Shown in pieces: positions 17,481 through 25,229 of a stretch of DNA of 64,000 bases (its first letter is position 1; every line of letters begins with the position of its first letter). A model generated the notes under the pieces. That model was not told where the DNA came from. It did not search any database and saw only the letters and a program-made list of their open reading frames with translations. The stretch is from Bradyrhizobium sp. CCGUVB4N (GTDB taxonomy: Bacteria > Pseudomonadota > Alphaproteobacteria > Rhizobiales > Xanthobacteraceae). The stretch covers positions 4,774,001 through 4,838,000 of the forward strand of contig NZ_JANADP010000001.1 in assembly GCF_024199945.1 (NCBI RefSeq). The letters are read 5' to 3'. The position numbers and the translations under genes are program-made.

Positions 17481-17909
17481 ATGGCGGATGAGAAGCGAAG
17501 GCTCCTCTGGCATGGCGCGGCCTTGTTTCTGATCGGATTGCTGACAGGGCTGGCCGAGCAGCATTTCACCAATGTGAGGATGGCGCTGGCCGCTCATCTG
17601 GAGGGCGTGATGAATGGCACGTTCTTGCTGGCGGTCGGCGCCATCTGGAACGAGGTCAGGCTATCGGCGCGAACAAAAGCCGTGGCATATTGGGCGCTGC
17701 TCGTCGGAACATACGGCAATTGGATCGTAACGACGTCGGCTGCCGTGCTTGGGACGGCCGCGCTCTCGCCCATCACGGCGGTAGGGCATGAAGCCGCGCC
17801 CTGGAAGGAGGCCATGATCACCGGCGGATTCATGTTCATCGGTTTGGCCATCATTCTGGCTGTCGTCTTGCTCATGATTGGGTTGCGGAGCACCGCAAAG
17901 CCGGAGTGA
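17481..17909 (+). CDS. Four-helix membrane protein resembling HabA hydroxylaminobenzene mutase
   Basis: A 142-residue membrane protein with four helices. It starts MADEKRRLLWHGAALFL after a GAGGGG box; an upstream in-frame GTG at 17448 is less likely. Segments HLEGVMNGTFLLAVGAIW and YGNWIVTTSAAVLGTAALS look like the HabA family, which rearranges hydroxylaminobenzene to 2-aminophenol. I recognise the overall pattern, but enzyme activity is inference because many members are uncharacterised. Confidence 0.65.
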   Translation: MADEKRRLLWHGAALFLIGLLTGLAEQHFTNVRMALAAHLEGVMNGTFLLAVGAIWNEVRLSARTKAVAYWALLVGTYGNWIVTTSAAVLGTAALSPITAVGHEAAPWKEAMITGGFMFIGLAIILAVVLLMIGLRSTAKPE

Positions 17910-17934
17910 AGCGACAAGGGGCACTGACTCAATA

Positions 17935-18034
17935 CGGAATTGCGGAGTGCAACGAATTGCTGCTTCCGCTAAGCATTATTCGAAGTCGCAGAAGTCGGCC
18001 ATCGTGAGAGTTTAGTGCACTGTCACCGTAATTC
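17935..18034. repeat. Degenerate palindromic dispersed repeat at edge of accessory patch
   Basis: The right half, AGTGCACTGTCACCGTAATT (18014-18033), is the reverse complement form of the GCGGTGACGGTGC motif found at 20999, 22117, 26611 and 27732. A degenerate left half (GAATTGCGGAGTGC) starts near 17937. It marks the point where gene composition changes. Confidence 0.5.
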
Positions 18035-18102
18035 CTCGAACCTACAGATTATGATTGCAACTCAAGGTATATTACAAGGAGCAGTGATTCTCGGGGGCGA
18101 CC

Positions 18103-18576
18103 GTGGCGGACCAAGATAATCTGTCGGCAACATTTTTGACTGAGGTGGAAGCCCTCATCGCGAAGCACAGTTGGGCCTACACGAAAGATGCGGGATTATA
18201 TCAGTCCATTGTGATCTCTTCCGCCATCTGCGGAATTCTCTCGCTCTTTGCAGGCGCGGTGGGCTACTCGATAACTGCGGGAGTTCTTGGAGGCGCAACA
18301 ACTATCGCGTCTGTGCTCACTCAGACTCTCCATTGCGTCAAAGCGCAGGGATGGCAAGACCGAATGAAGGCAGAGCTCGAAGGAATCCGACTTCAATTCA
18401 TATATGAGCACGGGGGAGTGCCGACACCGGAAGCACTTGCCGACTTAGCAAAGCAGCGACGGGACTTGGTTTCCCAGATGTCGAAGGAGTGGGAAAAAAT
18501 TCTAAACTCTCAGGGCGGAGGGTTCAACTTCCGGCTACAAAGAGGAAAAAAGGGTTCAAAAGAGACCCAGGAGTAG
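18103..18576 (+). CDS. Two-TM protein with SLATT-like layout
   Basis: A 157-residue protein from a GTG start after a GGGGGCGACC stretch. An N-terminal soluble helix (residues 1-30) is followed by two transmembrane helices (about 35-55 and 57-75: SIVISSAICGILSLFAG and ITAGVLGGATTIASVL) and a long charged C-terminal coil. That layout matches SLATT-type membrane effectors found with nucleotide-signalling defence systems, but I see no neighbouring SMODS/CD-NTase gene, so this is only a resemblance. Codon use is more AT-rich than in flanking genes. Confidence 0.6.
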   Translation: MADQDNLSATFLTEVEALIAKHSWAYTKDAGLYQSIVISSAICGILSLFAGAVGYSITAGVLGGATTIASVLTQTLHCVKAQGWQDRMKAELEGIRLQFIYEHGGVPTPEALADLAKQRRDLVSQMSKEWEKILNSQGGGFNFRLQRGKKGSKETQE

Positions 18577-18578
18577 GC

Positions 18579-18659
18579 TGGCCTCGGTGCTGCAAACTTT
18601 GGCCTTCGAGCACGTCGATCTCGATGCAGGCTATGCGCCCAGATATTTGGGGTTGTGAA
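18579..18659 (+). pseudogene. Possible C-terminal gene remnant
   Basis: A short open stretch after the 2TM gene translates to LASVLQTLAFEHVDLDAGYA followed by PRYLGL and a stop. It reads like a real protein tail in high-GC codons but has no start, as if a host gene lost its front part when the surrounding AT-richer genes arrived. Weakly supported. Confidence 0.25.
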
Positions 18660-18661
18660 TT

Positions 18662-19162
18662 ATGGCTATCCACACACTCTCAGACCTTGAGGACTACCCT
18701 GAAGTCGCTAAAGCCCTTGGTGAAATGATTATCGCGTGGGCTCGTATGGACGCAGCCTTGATTGGTGCCCTGACTCGCATATCTGGCGCGAGCCTCGACC
18801 AGATGCAGCGTGGTTTCCACCACCTTCCTACATTTGACACCCGCATCAGATTTATTCGATCGCTCATAGCCGACGCGCAAATTGACGGTTTTGATAAGGA
18901 AAAGATCGATAAATGTGTTGAGAAGATAGGAAAGCTTGCGAGCGCTCGAAACCATTGGGTACACGGCGATTGGTGCAACGACTCCGAATTGAACCTTCCC
19001 GTCATCTTTGACCATCGCACCAAACAATCGGGTGCGACGAAAAAGCCCGTTCGAGCAGCTGACATCAAGAACCATGTTGGCTCGGTACATGATCGAGCTG
19101 GGGAGCTTGAAGATCTGGTCAAGTTTCAAGAATTAGTCGACGCTCAGCCGTCCCGAACGTGA
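18662..19162 (+). CDS. HEPN-motif hypothetical protein
   Basis: A 166-residue, helix-rich soluble protein. Residues about 95-103 read ARNHWVHGDW, where RNHWVH fits the Rx4-6H motif of HEPN ribonucleases, set in a helix after KIDKCVEKIGKL as in HEPN domains. HEPN proteins are often toxins or antiphage effectors; no nucleotidyltransferase (MNT) partner is visible next to it. The family is inferred from the motif and helical layout only. AT-rich codons match the neighbouring 2TM gene. Confidence 0.6.
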   Translation: MAIHTLSDLEDYPEVAKALGEMIIAWARMDAALIGALTRISGASLDQMQRGFHHLPTFDTRIRFIRSLIADAQIDGFDKEKIDKCVEKIGKLASARNHWVHGDWCNDSELNLPVIFDHRTKQSGATKKPVRAADIKNHVGSVHDRAGELEDLVKFQELVDAQPSRT

Positions 19163-19235
19163 GACCAATTCCTGCGGAGACAGCCGGGATTGCTTAGTTG
19201 CGCCCGCAATAACGGTGTTGAGATAGCTCGTAGCT

Positions 19236-19500
19236 CGTAGGATGGGTTGAGCCCTTACGAAACCCATCTCTTCCCGATTACCGCCCTCCGTAGTTGCCGC
19301 CACCGTCCGATTGATCGCCGCCTAATCGGCCGTCTAGCTGTTTGGCCGCGTGTTGATCGAGCGACAACAGCGCCTGGTCGCGCCTGCGATGATCCGTTAG
19401 CTACGACAACTTCCATTGCGCAAGGTTATGGCAATGAAGAAGCATCGACTCGGAGCGTCACCAGGAAACAAGCTCGTAGGATGGGTTGGGGAAAGGCTTT
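19236..19500 (+). repeat. Dispersed palindromic element, copy 1
   Basis: Begins GTAGGATGGGTTGAGCCC and continues ACGAAACCCATCTCTTCCCG; its right end carries CACCAGGAAACAAGCTCGTA and GGATGGGTTG. The same blocks in the same order occur at 22233-22421. The element has no coding capacity and looks like a nonautonomous (MITE-like) repeat. The stretch to 19644 holds no gene. Confidence 0.6.
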
Positions 19501-19644
19501 GCTGCACATCTTGAAGCCACGCGGGTTCGCAGCGCGAGGGCAGTCGAGTTTCGATCGAACGAGACTATGCCAGAGGACTTAGCGAAGGAGTGAAGGCGCA
19601 AGCCGTATGGAGGCCCATCAAGAGATAACGGGGTGGTGCATTGT

Positions 19645-20313
19645 CTAGCCTTTGTTATTTTCAGCTCCGCACGTGGCTTCAATTTCCTCGTCCAAAAACT
19701 TTCTAATTTCCTCGTCGTCCAAGAGCCCTAAGTATTTGCTCGCACTATTGCACTTCTCCCGCTCGACCTGATCCGTCATATCAAACACTACCCCAACAAA
19801 CTCCCAAAGGGAGGGGGTGTCCTTCTGAGCTGCCGCTACATAATCGTGGGCCACCGACCAATACCCCCTTATCCAATGGTGAAACCCAAAGTGCGCTGCT
19901 TCCGCGGTTATCTGATCTCCCTGTAAAAAGAATCCAACTTGATCAAAGAAATCAAAGAGACTGTTTAGATCGGGGGATCCTTTGCTGGCCCTATTTCCCT
20001 TGCCAGTTTTCAAGAACTTCGCGGCTTTGCACCTTATGGCCTGCGTCTCCGTGTCGTGAAACTCATCGGTGAATTTCACCAGCAATGTCGGGTCGTACGT
20101 CCGCTTCCGATACTCCGCACGCATTTGGAACAGAAGCAGCAGAATCGCGAGGATCAACACTCCCCACACGAGTACATTGGTAGGACTCAATCCTGCTTTA
20201 ATATTTGTTGCTGCAAAGCCTGCGATGACAAACCCGCTGGCTAAGAGTACCGGCGATCCTGATGCGATTGCGCGCCGGGCACGATGTGACAACACTGAAT
20301 TCGAAGATACCAT
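19645..20313 (-). CDS. Membrane-anchored DUF4760-like protein
   Basis: A 222-residue protein: a short basic N-terminus, two transmembrane helices (about 20-37 and 43-62), then a soluble helical domain with the ETQAIRCKAAKFL and NSLFDFFDQVGFFLQGDQIT pattern seen in DUF4760-type proteins (a Cys-containing helix, then an FFE/FFD-like motif). The ATG at 20313 is preceded by GAGAGGAG at ideal spacing. Function unknown. It lies in the AT-richer patch next to recombinase debris. Confidence 0.75.
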   Translation of the reverse strand: MVSSNSVLSHRARRAIASGSPVLLASGFVIAGFAATNIKAGLSPTNVLVWGVLILAILLLLFQMRAEYRKRTYDPTLLVKFTDEFHDTETQAIRCKAAKFLKTGKGNRASKGSPDLNSLFDFFDQVGFFLQGDQITAEAAHFGFHHWIRGYWSVAHDYVAAAQKDTPSLWEFVGVVFDMTDQVEREKCNSASKYLGLLDDEEIRKFLDEEIEATCGAENNKG

Positions 20314-20367
20314 AATAACTCCTCTCAAAATCACTTCAATAAGAACCGAGTGGGCCGAGCCACCGCC

Positions 20368-20740
20368 TTAGCGAAGCCCGCTAATCGTCGTGTGACTAGC
20401 CCCGAACGTCCGCGCGATATCCTTCAACGGCTCGCCGCGCTAGCGCTTCCCGTTGCTGATCCCGATTGAGCGCTGCAGATCTGCCCATGTGCACACCGCG
20501 CGCTTGGGCTCGCGTCCGTCCTTCGCTGGTGCGAGCCTTAATCAACTCTCGCTCGCATTCAGCTAGCCCACCTAGCACCGTCAGCATCAGCCTCCCGTGC
20601 GGCGTGGTCGTATCCGCCCAGGTGCCGGCAAGGCTCTTGAATCCAGCACCGGCCTTGCTGATCGTATCAAGCATGTTGAGAAAGTCGCGCGTGCTTCGCG
20701 CCGGCCGGTCGAGCCGAGCCGCTATACGGCATAATGTTGC
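20368..20740 (-). pseudogene. Serine recombinase (Tn3-type resolvase) remnant, frameshifted
   Basis: The frame contains RLDRPARSTRDFLNMLDTIS and then LGGLAECERELIKARTSEGR, the resolvase E-helix region, but lacks the catalytic N-terminus with the nucleophilic Ser. Near 20440 a one-base shift breaks the frame; in the next frame it continues GEPLKDIARTFGASHTTISG, the HTH tail, and stops at 20368. The gene is therefore truncated at the front and frameshifted near the end, and inactive. Its 5' side abuts a fragment of a different gene. Confidence 0.85.
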
Positions 20741-20866
20741 CGATTTTGATCTCGGCATCGCTCGCGCCGAGATCATATTTCTTCTGAGCAAGAGCGCCGG
20801 TGTTGCTGGCGGCCAAAGGAAAATTGCGGTTGAAAGCGCCGCAACTCGTCGTGCGACGAAGGACAT
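20735..20866 (-). pseudogene. Branched-chain amino acid ABC transporter binding protein, N-terminal remnant
   Basis: Starts MSFVARRVAALSTAIF like a signal peptide; one frame over it continues as ALAQKKYDLGASDAEIKIGN and IMPYSGSA, the mature N-terminus of LivK-type periplasmic binding proteins. The sequence then passes directly into the resolvase fragment near 20735. A frameshift in the signal peptide and loss of the remaining 90 percent make it a pseudogene. The ATG is preceded by AGGGGAAG. Confidence 0.75.
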
Positions 20867-21108
20867 TTCGCTTCCCCTGCAATGAACAATGAAATTGTCT
20901 TTGGTATTCGCAGCCTCTTGTCGACCGCGCGTGGGCAGTTAATACCCTTCTCGAGGTTTTGTCGATCCGAAAATACAACCGATGCGCGGCAACCTAAAGA
21001 ATTGCGGTGACGGTGCTGTCACTGCAATCAAGACGGACATCGTTTTCCTACACGTCGGGCCGCGCTAGGTGTAGTATGCGGGTTTCAGACTTATACCTTG
21101 AGGCGCAA

Positions 21109-22083
21109 ATGAAGAGGCGCGAGTTCATCACGCTTGCAGGTGGTCTGACCATGTGGCCGCTTGCGGTGCAGGGTCAGAAACCCGCAAAAACGTGGCGGCT
21201 TGGCTATGTCGGCACGGGTGGGCTCGGCGATCAACTGTTTGGAGAGTTCACGAAAAAGCTGGAGTCACTCGGTTACGTTGAAGCGAAGAGCATATTTGTA
21301 GCTCGCTCTATTGTGCCGCCGGATGCAAAAACAATTGAGGCTGCGGTCGCGAAACTGCTTTCTGAAATTGATATCCTTGTTATTTGGGGAACGGTCGGTG
21401 GAGTAGTCGCAAAGCGCCTGAGCCAAACGACCCCCACCGTGTTTCTGTCGGTTGGCGCTCCCGTTGACATCGGACTAGTTCAAAGTCTTTCGCATCCCGG
21501 CGGAAACATGACCGGCGTTTCGTTTGAAGCTGCGATCGATACCTATGCGAAGCGACTGCAGATGCTGAAGGAGATCGTGCCGGCACTTAGGACGATTGCC
21601 GTCTTGGCGGCAGAGGGCGATCCAAACGTTACGTTCGCTATGCGATCCTTGGAGCAGGCTGCCTCTGGTATGCACCTCGAACTGACCACGATTTATGTGA
21701 CGACCGCAGATGATTTGCCGGCCGCGTTTGATCAGATAAGGCAAGCCAACGTCGACGGTCTAATCGTCATTGCCGGCTTGCTCACTTCCATAAACGCAAA
21801 AACCATTGCGGAGCTCTCTCTCGCCCATCGCTTACCTAACTGCCACGGGTTTCGGGAAACCGTTGTTGCAGGTGGTTTGATAAGCCTGGGACCTGACCTC
21901 TTCGCGATTGCAAGGCAAGGTGCCGTTTATGTCGATAGGATAATTCGGGGCGCTAAGCCTGCTGACCTGCCAGTCGAACAACCAGATCGATACGAGATTT
22001 ATATCAATCTCAAAACAGCTAAAGTACTGGGACTTGAAATTCCGGCCTACCTGCTTGCGGGCGCCGACAAGGTGATCGAGTAA
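21109..22083 (+). CDS. ABC transporter substrate-binding protein (ABC_sub_bind/TrpX type)
   Basis: A 324-residue exported protein starting MKRREFITLAGGLTMWPLAV, the twin-Arg-like N-terminus typical of this Bradyrhizobium-rich family, then WRLGYVGTG, TPTVFLSVGAPVDIGLVQSL and SHPGGNMTG. No permease or ATPase gene is next to it, as is common for these orphan binding proteins. The ATG follows GAGGCG. Ligand unknown. Confidence 0.85.
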   Translation: MKRREFITLAGGLTMWPLAVQGQKPAKTWRLGYVGTGGLGDQLFGEFTKKLESLGYVEAKSIFVARSIVPPDAKTIEAAVAKLLSEIDILVIWGTVGGVVAKRLSQTTPTVFLSVGAPVDIGLVQSLSHPGGNMTGVSFEAAIDTYAKRLQMLKEIVPALRTIAVLAAEGDPNVTFAMRSLEQAASGMHLELTTIYVTTADDLPAAFDQIRQANVDGLIVIAGLLTSINAKTIAELSLAHRLPNCHGFRETVVAGGLISLGPDLFAIARQGAVYVDRIIRGAKPADLPVEQPDRYEIYINLKTAKVLGLEIPAYLLAGADKVIE

Positions 22084-22232
22084 GGCTCCGCAACATCTCG
22101 TGTTGGCCGATCATTGATTGCGGTGAGGGTGCACTCAATTTGCGCCGTCCGGGATTCGACGTGGATCGCGACGACAAATAGTTTGAATGCTGATAACCAA
22201 TAAACCCGTGGCGGCTACGAGATGTTCAAGTT

Positions 22233-22421
22233 CGTATGATAGGTTGAGCCCTCGCGAAACCCATCTCTTCCCGATGTCAGCAACTATAGCTTCCGTTGCG
22301 CCAAGTTCACGATGACGAAGATGCATCCGTCCGGAACGAAGTTGCGGTGATCCACCGTCATGAGGACGCCACCAGGAAACAAGTGCGATGGGTTTCGCAA
22401 GTGCTCGACCCATCCTACGTG
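22233..22421 (+). repeat. Dispersed palindromic element, copy 2
   Basis: Starts GTATGATAGGTTGAGCCC, continues GCGAAACCCATCTCTTCCCG, and ends with CCACCAGGAAACAAG followed by an inverted copy of its own start (GGGTTTCGC...CCCATCCTACG at 22388-22421), so the element is palindromic at its ends. Copy 1 is at 19236. Between the ABC gene and 22511 there is otherwise no gene. Confidence 0.65.
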
Positions 22422-22511
22422 CTCATGATCTCCGTTTGGGTGCACCGGGCCGAGCCAAAACACTCGGCAGTGTGTATGATGGTCGACGGAAACGTGGAGG
22501 AGCAGCGGAGC

Positions 22512-23147
22512 ATGCTGACTTTTCTTGCATTCATCGGGACGTCGATCATCGTCATCGTCACGCCGGGGCCCGACACGGCCACGACAATTCGCAACACCCT
22601 TTTGGCGGGGCGGACTGGCGGGATTTGCACAGCGGCTGGCATCGCTGTTGGACAGACGATCTGGGCCCTGGCGACCAGCGTCGGCCTTGCTGCTCTCCTG
22701 GTGGCTTCGGCGTCACTGTTTCTTGCGATCAAGTATTTGGGAGCCGCTTATCTCATCTACCTGGGCATCATTGCGTTGTACGAAGCCCTTTGGCCGCCGG
22801 AGCAAGGTTCTGACATCGCGGTGGAGAACCGCTTGCACGGCCGCGTCAGCCCTTGGATGGCCTTCAGGCAGGGGATGATCAGCGATCTCGGCAATCCCAA
22901 GATGGCTGTTTTCTTCACAAGCCTGCTTCCGCAGTTCGCGCCGACAGGCGGTTCGACCTTTGCGACACTGCTCGCTCTTGGAATTGTCTTTGCGGGGATG
23001 ACCTTCGTCTGGCTCGCAGTTTACGCCGCAGCGATCCACAAGGTGCGGCATGCGCTGCAACGGCCAACCGTACGTCGCCTCGTGGAGGGCGTGACTGGAA
23101 CTGTCCTGATTGCTTTGGGTTTGCGTATCGCCACCGAGCAGCGGTGA
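22512..23147 (+). CDS. LysE/RhtB-family amino acid exporter
   Basis: A 211-residue inner-membrane protein with six helices. It carries the LysE hallmarks VTPGPDTATTIRNTLLAGRT after helix 1, GAAYLIYLGI, and FRQGMISDLGNPKMAVFF before helix 4. These exporters remove amino acids or homoserine-lactone-like compounds. The ATG is picked because GGAG lies in front; the frame is open upstream through repeat sequence. Confidence 0.92.
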   Translation: MLTFLAFIGTSIIVIVTPGPDTATTIRNTLLAGRTGGICTAAGIAVGQTIWALATSVGLAALLVASASLFLAIKYLGAAYLIYLGIIALYEALWPPEQGSDIAVENRLHGRVSPWMAFRQGMISDLGNPKMAVFFTSLLPQFAPTGGSTFATLLALGIVFAGMTFVWLAVYAAAIHKVRHALQRPTVRRLVEGVTGTVLIALGLRIATEQR

Positions 23148-23163
23148 AGAGCCCTCCATCTGC

Positions 23164-24807
23164 CTACTTGCACTCAAAACTCTCCGCGCTCTCCGGATCG
23201 CCTTGGCCCTTGTACTGCGCGTGTTGCGGATAGGCGCAAAGCGGCCGACTGCGGCCGGGGAAGGCTCGTCCCGTCGCGACCACCGCATCGGGTGCCTTGC
23301 CGTCTTCCACCCAATTCACGACCGCGCTGAGGAGATCGAAACGATCGAGCGTTGCGCCGCTCGAGCAGTGACCCATGCCGGGCACCAGGAAGGCTCGGCT
23401 CGATTTCTCCCGCACCATCTCCATGCCGCCGGAATCCGCCGCCATGCGCTCGTAGTAATTCACGGTGTCTTCAGCCGAGAACCAGGGATCGCTCACGCCG
23501 TGGTAAAACAGCAGCTTGCCGCCATGGCCGAAGTAGCTCGAAAGGTTGGTCCAGTAGGCGGTGTTGCTGAGGCGATCGAGCCCGCTCGCGTTGACCCGGT
23601 CTTCGAGTTGATCGACATCGATGCTGTCCCAAACAGGCGGTCCGACCGGGCTGCGCGCGCCAGATGTCAGGATGCCGGGAATGGCAACGCCTTCGGCTGC
23701 GACGCCGCTGTCCCACGGGAACGGCGGGTAGACCTGCGCGCCGCGTGAATTCTTCGGTCCGGCAAAAGCTTTCCGGAGGGCATCGACCTGCGGCGGCGCC
23801 AGGCAAGAATCTGTCTTGCCATCTGTCTTGCCATCCGTCTTGTCGCCCGTGCAGGTGAGGACCGCGGGATCGAATTGACAGGCCTTGCGGTCGAAGATCA
23901 GGCCATCCTTGACGCCGTCTCTGGCGTCGCAGGCCTCGAGGATCGCGTTCGTGATCAGCTTTCGCTCGCCCGCGGAAAAAGTCTTGGCGGGCTCCGGCTT
24001 GCCGGACCCATCTTTCGGCGCGACCTGGCTGAAGGCAGCGTTGGCCCAGGCGAGACCGATATTGGAGTTGCCGGTGCGCATCGCAGGCGCGCCGGCGACG
24101 ATGCCGTCGAATTGTTCGGGATAGCGCGCCGACGCCAGCATGCCCTCGCGGCCCCCGGTCGAGCACCCCGTAAAATAGGAACGTTTGGCGGGCTGGCCAT
24201 AGTAATGCGCGACGATCGCCTTGGCGGCAATCGTCACCTTGCCGACGGATGAATTGGCGAAGTTGAGCGCGGCTTCCTGATCCTTCAGGAACGAGGCATC
24301 GAACACCGCGCCCTGATGACCGCTATCGGTCGAGACCACGGCAAAGCCGCGCGCCAGCGCCGGCACCTCGCCGGCCGCCTGGTAACCCAGCGGCGGCCGG
24401 ATCGAGCCGTTCAAACCGCCGCCGCCCTGAAACAAGAACCGGCCGTTCCAGCGATCGGGCAGGGCGACGGCAAAGCCGATCGCGTAGGATTTGCCCTCGA
24501 CCCCCACGCGCTGATCGATCACGCCATCCGCGCGGCAGTTCGGCGGCAGCGCCACCGATACGGTGGCCGGCGCCGGCGGCGACGGCTGCACGGTTCCCGG
24601 CGGCGCCTCCGGCACCATTTCGGCCTTGGTGATCAATGTCGTCGATCCCGGCATCTTCCAGCCGGTCAGGTCGGCGCATTTGAGTGCAGGTGATATGTTG
24701 GCTGAATCGTCGGCGCTTGCCGGCGGGATCGCAACGACCATGATGGCCGCGACCAGAGCCAGGCAAGCCATCGCACCATCAAGCGCCACATTGCTTTTTC
24801 GCTGCAT
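23164..24807 (-). CDS. Tannase/feruloyl esterase family protein
   Basis: A 547-residue exported hydrolase. An N-terminal signal (VALDGAMACLALVAAIMVVA) precedes the mature protein. The nucleophile elbow CSTGGREG and the downstream YPEQFDGIVAGAPA are diagnostic for the family, as is the C-terminal VPGMGHCSSG with the catalytic His. A pair of cysteines flanking the Ser and His is expected to form the family's stabilising disulfide. A short KTDGKTDGKTD repeat lies in the middle. Likely acts on plant phenolic esters in the periplasm or outside. Confidence 0.92.
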   Translation of the reverse strand: MQRKSNVALDGAMACLALVAAIMVVAIPPASADDSANISPALKCADLTGWKMPGSTTLITKAEMVPEAPPGTVQPSPPAPATVSVALPPNCRADGVIDQRVGVEGKSYAIGFAVALPDRWNGRFLFQGGGGLNGSIRPPLGYQAAGEVPALARGFAVVSTDSGHQGAVFDASFLKDQEAALNFANSSVGKVTIAAKAIVAHYYGQPAKRSYFTGCSTGGREGMLASARYPEQFDGIVAGAPAMRTGNSNIGLAWANAAFSQVAPKDGSGKPEPAKTFSAGERKLITNAILEACDARDGVKDGLIFDRKACQFDPAVLTCTGDKTDGKTDGKTDSCLAPPQVDALRKAFAGPKNSRGAQVYPPFPWDSGVAAEGVAIPGILTSGARSPVGPPVWDSIDVDQLEDRVNASGLDRLSNTAYWTNLSSYFGHGGKLLFYHGVSDPWFSAEDTVNYYERMAADSGGMEMVREKSSRAFLVPGMGHCSSGATLDRFDLLSAVVNWVEDGKAPDAVVATGRAFPGRSRPLCAYPQHAQYKGQGDPESAESFECK

Positions 24808-25229
24808 TGTTCTTCCCTGCCGTTTTCTGATTTTTATTGCGGTGCATTGAACTCACGCTGACCGCCGGACGATGTGGTGCACCGACACTGAACTATCTTG
24901 TGTCATTCGGCAGGTGCAGTCCAGCGGCGCAGGCTTTCAACCGCGCTCGCCGTTCGCTCCTTGCGGCGGCATGAGTGAGTTGGGTGCATTGTCACCCAAA
25001 CGCGTGGAGCTTAGCGCACAGTCGGCGCAATCTAGGGGCCAGGCCCGGATTGCTTCTCTTTCGCCGTCGCTCTTCGAGCTATGGCGGACAAGCCGCTCGC
25101 AATGACGTGTTGAGAGTGTGCGCCGATCTATCACCGTCATCCCTGAGAAGCCCGCCTTAGGCGGGCGTCTCAAAGGATGGGGTGCAACCAAGGCGCTCGC
25201 CAAGCTACTTTAATATACGATGGCCTGCC
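24808..25229. other. Intergenic region with repeat fragments
   Basis: No gene seen. It holds a GAAGCCCGCCTTAGGCGGGC hairpin near 25147 and a fragment ending CGCTCGCAATGACG that I recognise as lineage-type intergenic repeat debris. Confidence 0.5.
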
